A stretch of DNA of 64,000 nucleotides, taken from assembly GCA_947462335.1 (NCBI GenBank), contig OX381721.1, forward strand, positions 12,599,910 to 12,663,909, in the 5' to 3' direction. The stretch is from Harmothoe impar (Eukaryota; Annelida; Polychaeta; Phyllodocida; Polynoidae). Positions 43,736-64,000 of this stretch are shown one piece after another; position 1 is the stretch's first letter, and every line of letters begins with the position of its first letter. A model generated the notes under the pieces. That model saw only the letters and a program-made list of their open reading frames with translations. It was not told where the DNA came from and did no database searches. A program made the translations under genes and the position numbers.

Positions 43736-44367
43736 GTCACTTATATGTAGCCTGTATCAATAGGCTTTTGAAAAAATCAGGTCATATTTGTGGAGCTGCT
43801 AAGGTTCGAAACTAACTATCATGCCAATGACAAATGAACTTCATCAATTATATAAATTCCTTATCAAGAGATGAGTATATATACACCATTTTCTCATTCT
43901 ATGTGTTGATAGAGCATGGCATATAATATTGGAGGTGTGGAGTATGCTACTCCCTTCAATCTCTCTACTCTCTCTCGGATTCGAACCTGCATCTACAGCA
44001 ACAGAATTGTACATGTACAGCAAAATTTGCCATATCATTCCTTACAGCTAAAGTACTGTACAGTTACAGCACATTTTGCTGTTCACGAACAACAACTTTT
44101 TACAGTGTATAGAGACAGACAGGCAGATGGAGAAGGAGATTATTCTGATTACCCAATTCAAAAACCTGCGCCCCATCTAATTACTTTAATTGTTCACGTC
44201 ATCAACACCATTCACTTACCATTCTAGGCTCAACGTAATGCTAAACTTTAATCAGCGTGAAAGCCCCTCGCCCTTCCTTATGTCCTCCCTTAATGTTCCC
44301 ACACCTATCCCTCAAGGTTAGTCACTCAACCCCCCCCCCCCCCCAATGTCTCTCACTCTCCACTTAT

Positions 44368-44665
44368 GGCTGTGTCTCATGAGATAGGGTCAATGGGAAT
44401 GTCTTTGACTGGGTGCCATCTTTGACCAGCTTGATACAAAATGGTTTATTTAGGCTAGATGAAGATATAAGTGTGCTGAAAAGGTTCATCGATGTTATAA
44501 CACTTTAAATTAGTAATTAGTAGCCCATTTACACCTGCATCTCCCCATAATAAACCGTTTTCTATCAAGCCAATCAAAGATGGCACCCAGTCGAAGCTGG
44601 CGCCCGGTCATAGGTGAAACCGCGTCAAAGACGTTCACATTGGCCAGATCTCATGAGACACAGCC
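44368..44665. mobile_element. MITE with GGCTGTGTCTCATGAGAT ends and a TTAT target duplication
   Basis: The left end GGCTGTGTCTCATGAGAT is the exact complement of the right end ATCTCATGAGACACAGCC. Similarity continues inward through GGGTGCCATCTTTGA. TTAT flanks both ends (44364-44367 and 44666-44669). The plus-strand frame running through it is not a gene. Confidence 0.75.
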
Positions 44666-45090
44666 TTATCCCCTCATGACACTAGAATTCATTATCGGGA
44701 TTTTTTTTGCCGAAGATCTAGTGAATGAAAATACTATGGCAAGCCTAATGTCAGTAATGGGTATATACGCCGCGTATGTTTTCTTTCAGGACCAGACCTA
44801 AGCAGACTTCACCCATTAGGCTTGTCATAAAACTCTACGACCAAGGTCTAATCAAATTTTATGAACAATGATGTATAATTATGTATAAATGATGATATAG
44901 ATATGCATTGAAGTGCATATGCCTGTATACAAAGCTGGTTGTGCTGCACCCCCATAACATATGTCTTCCTACCCCCCCTACTCACATGGCATTACACCCC
45001 AGATTCTTAAAATATTCATATCCCCCATCCAAGCATTCTAAATGAGAATGCCACATAAATGTGGAAATAAATAGACAAATGCCAACGCTC

Positions 45091-45210
45091 ATTGATACCG
45101 TCTCTATCACATTTCACAAGCCGGGGCTGGGGCCATATCCCAAGAAGCCGCAGGCTGTGTGGCGTATGTCCCAGCCCCCACGAATGAAATACGTCAGAGA
45201 CAGTATCAAT
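45091..45210. repeat. Imperfect hairpin repeat
   Basis: ATTGATACCGTCTCT at the left faces AGAGACAGTATCAAT at the right, with a GGGGCTGGG/CCCAGCCCC stem inside. Confidence 0.5.
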
Positions 45211-45945
45211 TTTTTGTTTCAATGAGTGTGCAAGAACTTGTTTATTGTCAACACAAATTCACGTTTGTGACGCGGTATAAATCATGTTGAAGAGACAAAA
45301 AAGATCAAGTTATATCACGGTATGCATTTTCAATGTTTTCTTTCATTTTCAACATTATCGTGTACAACTATCCATGGATGAAATTATAATGCTGAGGAGA
45401 TGATATTAGACATAGGTAGGTATTCATAACCTGAACAATAGAAATAGATACAACATTTGTATGTTTCTTTAGTAACTGAAACAGTATACCTCAAGGCTTT
45501 TTCTCGCATATTCCATAGATTTTTCTCTCTTTTATGCATATAACAACACTCATTGTTCTATGCCAATGTAGTTGGCATTTGTGTTTATTTTTTTATTTAA
45601 AGCCAACTCTTTGTTAGCCCATTGAGCATGGCCCCATTGTATTTAATGGGGTCATTGAATATGGCCCTTCAGTGCTCAAGCATAGGGAATCTTGTATTTC
45701 AAAAAAATAAACACCAGATATAAGACTTTAGGCATTCCAAGTTATTCAATGTACTCAAAGTTATATTTTAAAGCAGTTGTCATGACCGCCAATAATCATT
45801 ATTAAATGTATAGATCTATTTTAGGCCTTTTGTCTGAGCAACTATATGCACAATAGCGAAACAAGCTTTTTGTGCGTTTCCCAGAGTTAGAAGAGATCCG
45901 GTTATATATCCTATTGAAGTGGCATCTCTCATATAGCAGCAAAAA

Positions 45946-46107
45946 AATAATGAGGTGGGAAAAGTGTGTCGAGCTCTAGTTACCTGGAGGGAAGTACAAC
46001 CAAAACCATTGGGATGGCCCCAACTTAAAGAGCATATTACACCTCGTGTATGGAGTATTAAATAAGGTACACCTGGAGGACATACCAGAGTCACCTCCTG
46101 CACCAGG
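45946..46107 (+). promoter_or_regulatory. Conserved leader upstream of LRP-like gene 2
   Basis: It shares blocks with 19697-19836 in the same order. TATTAAATAAGG at about 46050 is a weak TATA-like element absent from the gene 1 copy. Confidence 0.5.
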
Positions 46108-60074
<13,967 letters not shown>

Positions 60075-61118
60075 CTGCCACTACACTGAAAATCCATAGG
60101 TTGAAAGGGTTAGTCAGTACAGACTATCCTAGGTTCGTCATACATGTGTGTTAATCACAATGGCAAAGTTATATTCAAAAATGACTGAGAGGTCAGTCAT
60201 TAGTGGCTAACCTAGGTTCATCATTGGTGTGTTGTATTTGTTTACCACTAGTTGGTGCCACCTGTAAGATACTATGATGACCACTCAGTGGCTCCCCCTT
60301 GAAATTAAAAGACTAAGGTGGGTTGGTCAGTATTGACCAATCTGACAATAATAACTTACCTAGGTTGGTCGTATAGGGAGCCAAAAAATGACTAACCCGG
60401 TTAGGTACTAGTGACTGAGAGATTGGTCGTATAGGGAGCCTAGGAATATCAGTGTACCAGCACGTCTAGACGCTCACCATTCACCACGTGTACAACTGTG
60501 ATCTGCAGCAACTATTAAATGTGATCTGCAGTAGTGCAGATAACGGTAGACAATCTAAACGTGATCTGCATCAAATCAACGTGATCTGCTTCAATCCATA
60601 TGGTGCAAAAGGCTGTTATCTGCATCAATAGACCTTAACTCCGCATTATGCAGAGGGGCACATGCAGCCTCTAGGAAGTATCTGAAGGTTGTTTCACAAT
60701 ACCCATGCAGCTCTTTTATTGCACAATGGTGCTTTATTATAGGCACTATTCCCAGTCCATGTCATTTTCAAATTATCATAGGTATGGTGATTAGATAGAG
60801 ATATCTTCGGAAACTATGGGACTTAAAACGCATGGGGATGCTGGATAGGGCATTTCCAATCCATATATTATTCAAAGTCCAGCACCAATAGCCTGAGGGT
60901 GGAGGATGGTTTGGATCCGAAACCCCACCAACACCTCTATGACATAGATGGTTCATTGTTATGATTCAACTTTAGTCTAATACCTGGATCTGGTGCACGG
61001 CATGACTCCATGTTTATTTACTACAAGTACATTGGTGTTACTACTAGTAACTGGTTAAAGGCTGTGATTTGTCATTATTATTTCAGATACACTTATCATG
61101 TTATTATATGTATCATAC
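60075..61118. other. 3' flank of LRP-like gene 2, no gene seen
   Basis: ATTAAA near 60304 is a possible weak poly(A) signal. Phrases such as GGTTAGTCAGTA and TTGGTCGTATAGGGAGCC (twice, about 60365 and 60423) are shared within this flank and partly with the 3' flank of gene 1 near 39820. GTGATCTGC recurs at about 60498-60590. No open frame of interest. Confidence 0.4.
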
Positions 61119-61169
61119 AAAAGCACTGCCTCTCCCCCATACATTGTATGGGGGAGAGGCAGTGCTTTT
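61119..61169. repeat. Perfect 24-bp hairpin
   Basis: Arms 61119-61142 and 61146-61169 are perfectly complementary (outer end AAAAGCACTGCCTCTCCCCC) around the loop ATT. Confidence 0.9.
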
Positions 61170-61777
61170 ACTGTAATGCGATGCCATTATTAGGCAGATT
61201 TAAAAGTGAAAAAATGTTTAATGAATCTAATATTTTGCTCTTGATGTAGGTCCTACAATGCAGTTCATGTCATGGTACTTGTTTGAACACCTCAGGGGCT
61301 GCAACCACTGTATTACACTATTTACAGTCCCTGAGGTAATACCTTGTGTAGATACTACATTGTTATATAACCTACTACATGTGTACATACTATAAATGCT
61401 AGATGGCCATACGAGTCCTCTGTGGGTGTGCATACCCCCTCTATGTATATAGTGCAGATTGCAAAGACAATTTGTTTCCCTATGCAATCAAAGGCAGAAG
61501 AACGGATTTCAAGAAAATCAATATAACGCCTGGGATTTCATATTTAAGTACAGATCATATACTGTTCTTGTTTTATATTCATCAGTTCTACAAATATGTA
61601 CATGAATTTTAGCATTTTATTTCTGGACTATACGTATGTGTTAGCTCCCACCCATGTGGGTGTTAGGCGCACAGCAAACACCCTACTGAGAGGTGGTGCC
61701 CTCTGGTGAGTTCAGGTCAAATTGAGCATGTGTCTAATGTGGGCATGCAATTTGTATGTATACATGTACATGTGTAA

Positions 61778-61935
61778 AGCCCAACATCCACGGCGACAAA
61801 AACCTGCGTTAAAACGGTATCGCACCTCTGCCGCCGCTATTTCGCCACTATTTCGCTGTGGACACAGGCGAAATAGAGGCGGCAGAGGTGCGATACCGTT
61901 TTAACGCAGGTTTTTGTCGCCGTGGACTTTGGGCT
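61778..61935. mobile_element. Fold-back MITE with TAA target duplication (PIF/Harbinger-like)
   Basis: Arms of about 69 bp match at all but three positions (AGCCCAA outer, then TCCACGGCGACAAAAACCTG and CGGTATCGCACCTCTGCCGC). TAA flanks both ends (61775-61777 and 61936-61938), as expected for 3-bp PIF/Harbinger-type duplications. Confidence 0.75.
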
Positions 61936-61938
61936 TAA

Positions 61939-63934
61939 GGCCTACTACTGCAACACCACTGTGTGTTCTAAGATAGGTGTAACCCATTTTAAATGCCACA
62001 TGCCCACATACAAATAACCCAGACATTTTAATTTCTGGGTTGATCATTTGCAATAGCCCTCAGTGGGCCCAGATAATCACCTGCCGTCCAGTCCACTCGT
62101 TGTCCTAGACATCCAAGCATCATTTTTATTCTTCTGATTGGCCACAGAGGCTCAGAGCTTGCTCTTGGTACTAACGCCAGCTTTGAGAGTGTTGCTGCTG
62201 TTCTGATGCAACCAGTTGAGAACCACCTAAACTTCATATCCTTACATTATAACCTTGGGGAATCATTTTTTATATTTGTGTCACTGCGCTGTTAAACTTG
62301 CAGCACAGTCACGTGTACGTGTCACAATTTAGGCACCTTTTCAGATCACCACTTACAAGCAAAGCACACGAAGACATTATATGATTAATCTTGGCTCGTC
62401 CAAAGCTCTTGAGAATTTACAATTGAATTACTGGTATATATTATTTACTTGTGAACTTGTATAGTTAGTAGTTCAGATTTATAAATCAGGCCGAGCCCTG
62501 GCAAGAGGTCAAACGGGTTTTTCTGTAAACCTGGAGGCAGGTTGTACACATTTTATGTCCAAATACGGCACATCAAAACCTATATTTATATAGTTTTCTG
62601 TGTGTCGTTAACACAAAGAGAACTTTTTGTCACCTGAGCTAACATAGCCATTGTTACGTAAGATAATTAAAACTTACATAGCCAATGTATGGAACTTTTT
62701 ATATTGATGGCCAAGGTGCTAATCTAATTCAGCACGGAACATAATGACACTTATATACTTATTAGAGACATTAAATCACCACTTTTCCTTCAGTTACAAA
62801 TGAAAATATCGCATTTTCTTGTCATATGTAATACTTTGTAATAAAAGAGTCTCGTTTAGAGCTCACTGAAACGAAACGAAAATATCAATTTTTTTAAAGA
62901 ATCGTGCAAATGTTATGAATCATGAGAATAACACAGGCATTGAGTTTGTTTTGACATGTTTTATTTGGATGCTGTACACAAACAAACGAGCTCATACATT
63001 ACAAAGATGGCCATAAATAAATGACAATAGTAACGGGGTCTGGTTGTGTCACAGCGTGTCGTAAGGTACAACTAGCAATACGCACCACACCGCTGCCACG
63101 CTAACCAGACAAAATATACACACAAGCACTTCTCAACTTCACAACTGCAACAAATTAAGACATGGATTGTAAATTTTGCAACTTAATTTACATCCCTGCC
63201 AAATGACATGAGGGCTTGTGTGCTGAACTATGTAGCATGGCTGCTATATAAGAGAAGACTGATTACAAATGGAGAGAAACTCCGGCAGACATGTATGAGT
63301 TGACTCCAGTAGTATTATGTACATGGGAGCAGCTGGATTGAACCAGGCCTAGTTTGATTATTATACATGACATTCTAGCATGGCCTAGCCACCTGTGACA
63401 CTTCTTAAATAATGAAATAGCATCTTTATTCTGTCTACATTGTAAATTAAGGGGGAAATGATGATATCAACTTCAGACTGAGCCAAACCTTCAAATCCCA
63501 GATTTTATCCAATTAAAATAAAGAGGATTATTATATTCACATTTATACTTCACAGCCTCACACCTTGCAAGACTTTGTACATTTGGCTTCTCCAACAACT
63601 CATTTGCGGATTATTTCAATACAAATCAACACTTACTCAACCGTGCGGCTTTGCGTAGAGCTACGGGCAAATCTCATAATTCTGTAAATGCCTATTGCTA
63701 CAACTGGACATGAGTATCAGACATGGTTTGGAGGACAGGAAATGATACGGCTGGTCCTGGACTGATGACAAACTGCGGGACACATATCTCTCTAGTGAAC
63801 GCCTATTTCATTCTCATGATACGCTGATATGAACTTTGCCAATTTGCATTAAAGGAGAAATCTGTATAGTCACAATCAGTAAGTTTGTCGTGGTTTGTCC
63901 GGGGGTGACAACACACAGGTGGGTGTGTTAGACA
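61939..63934. other. Right-hand intergenic region, no gene seen
   Basis: No supported coding frame. A TTTATT near 62958 and the quiet sequence after it could be the 3' UTR of a minus-strand gene lying beyond the window, but nothing here proves it. Confidence 0.3.
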
Positions 63935-64000
63935 TGGGAGGGTGGGTGACTTACAATGGGAGGGTGGGTGACATACAATGGGAGGGTGGGTGACATACAA
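63935..64000. repeat. 22-bp G-rich tandem repeat reaching the window edge
   Basis: Three copies of TGGGAGGGTGGGTGACATAC plus AA (first copy with TT in place of AT) at 63935, 63957 and 63979. The array continues past the end of the window. Confidence 0.9.

Noticed and set aside
62028..62237. Possible Ty3-type RNase H fragment on plus (NASFESVAAVLMQ) or an unknown 69-aa minus frame
   Set aside because: The match is about a dozen residues with stops nearby, too short to support a retroelement or gene call.

Overview
The window is nuclear DNA from an animal. It is AT-rich, with GT-AG introns, microsatellites, many short inverted-repeat transposons and one large LTR element. The genes are metazoan cell-surface receptors. 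Somatomedin-B ectodomains joined to a secretin/methuselah-like seven-helix domain are known from marine invertebrates, lancelets among them. A lancelet-like or other marine invertebrate is my best guess; the species cannot be fixed from the sequence.

Layout. (1) 22-774: a short open frame of unknown function, followed by a CAG-rich minisatellite (1104-1452) and a promoter-like repeat cluster (2405-2640). (2) 5.9-17.4 kb: two paralogous GPCRs pointing away from each other (5896-8562 on minus, 14844-17444 on plus). Each has a single uninterrupted coding exon with signs of spliced 5' leaders. (3) 19.8-39.8 kb and 46.1-60.1 kb: two tandem paralogous genes of 14 coding exons each, assembled here exon by exon with matching phases. 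They encode type I receptors with signal peptide, YWTD beta-propeller, EGF, second YWTD beta-propeller, transmembrane helix and a short proline-rich tail carrying YAEL and PPPY motifs. This resembles a half-length LRP5/6/LRP4-type ectodomain. (4) Intron 5 of the first receptor holds a 10.5-kb LTR element with almost identical 1,974-bp LTRs and no long internal reading frame. (5) 60-64 kb: no gene recognised, but several hairpin-forming repeats and a G-rich tandem repeat running off the window.

How it fits together. Both receptor types occur as local duplicates. The GPCR pair keeps near-identical seven-helix cores while the ectodomains differ. The LRP-like pair keeps exon structure but differs in tail length, with two PPPY motifs against one. 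The LTR element entered after the LRP-like duplication, because the matching intron of the second copy lacks it. Much of the intronic and intergenic DNA is non-autonomous DNA transposons, some with visible target-site duplications. No CRISPR array, operon, rRNA gene or intact tRNA gene was seen.
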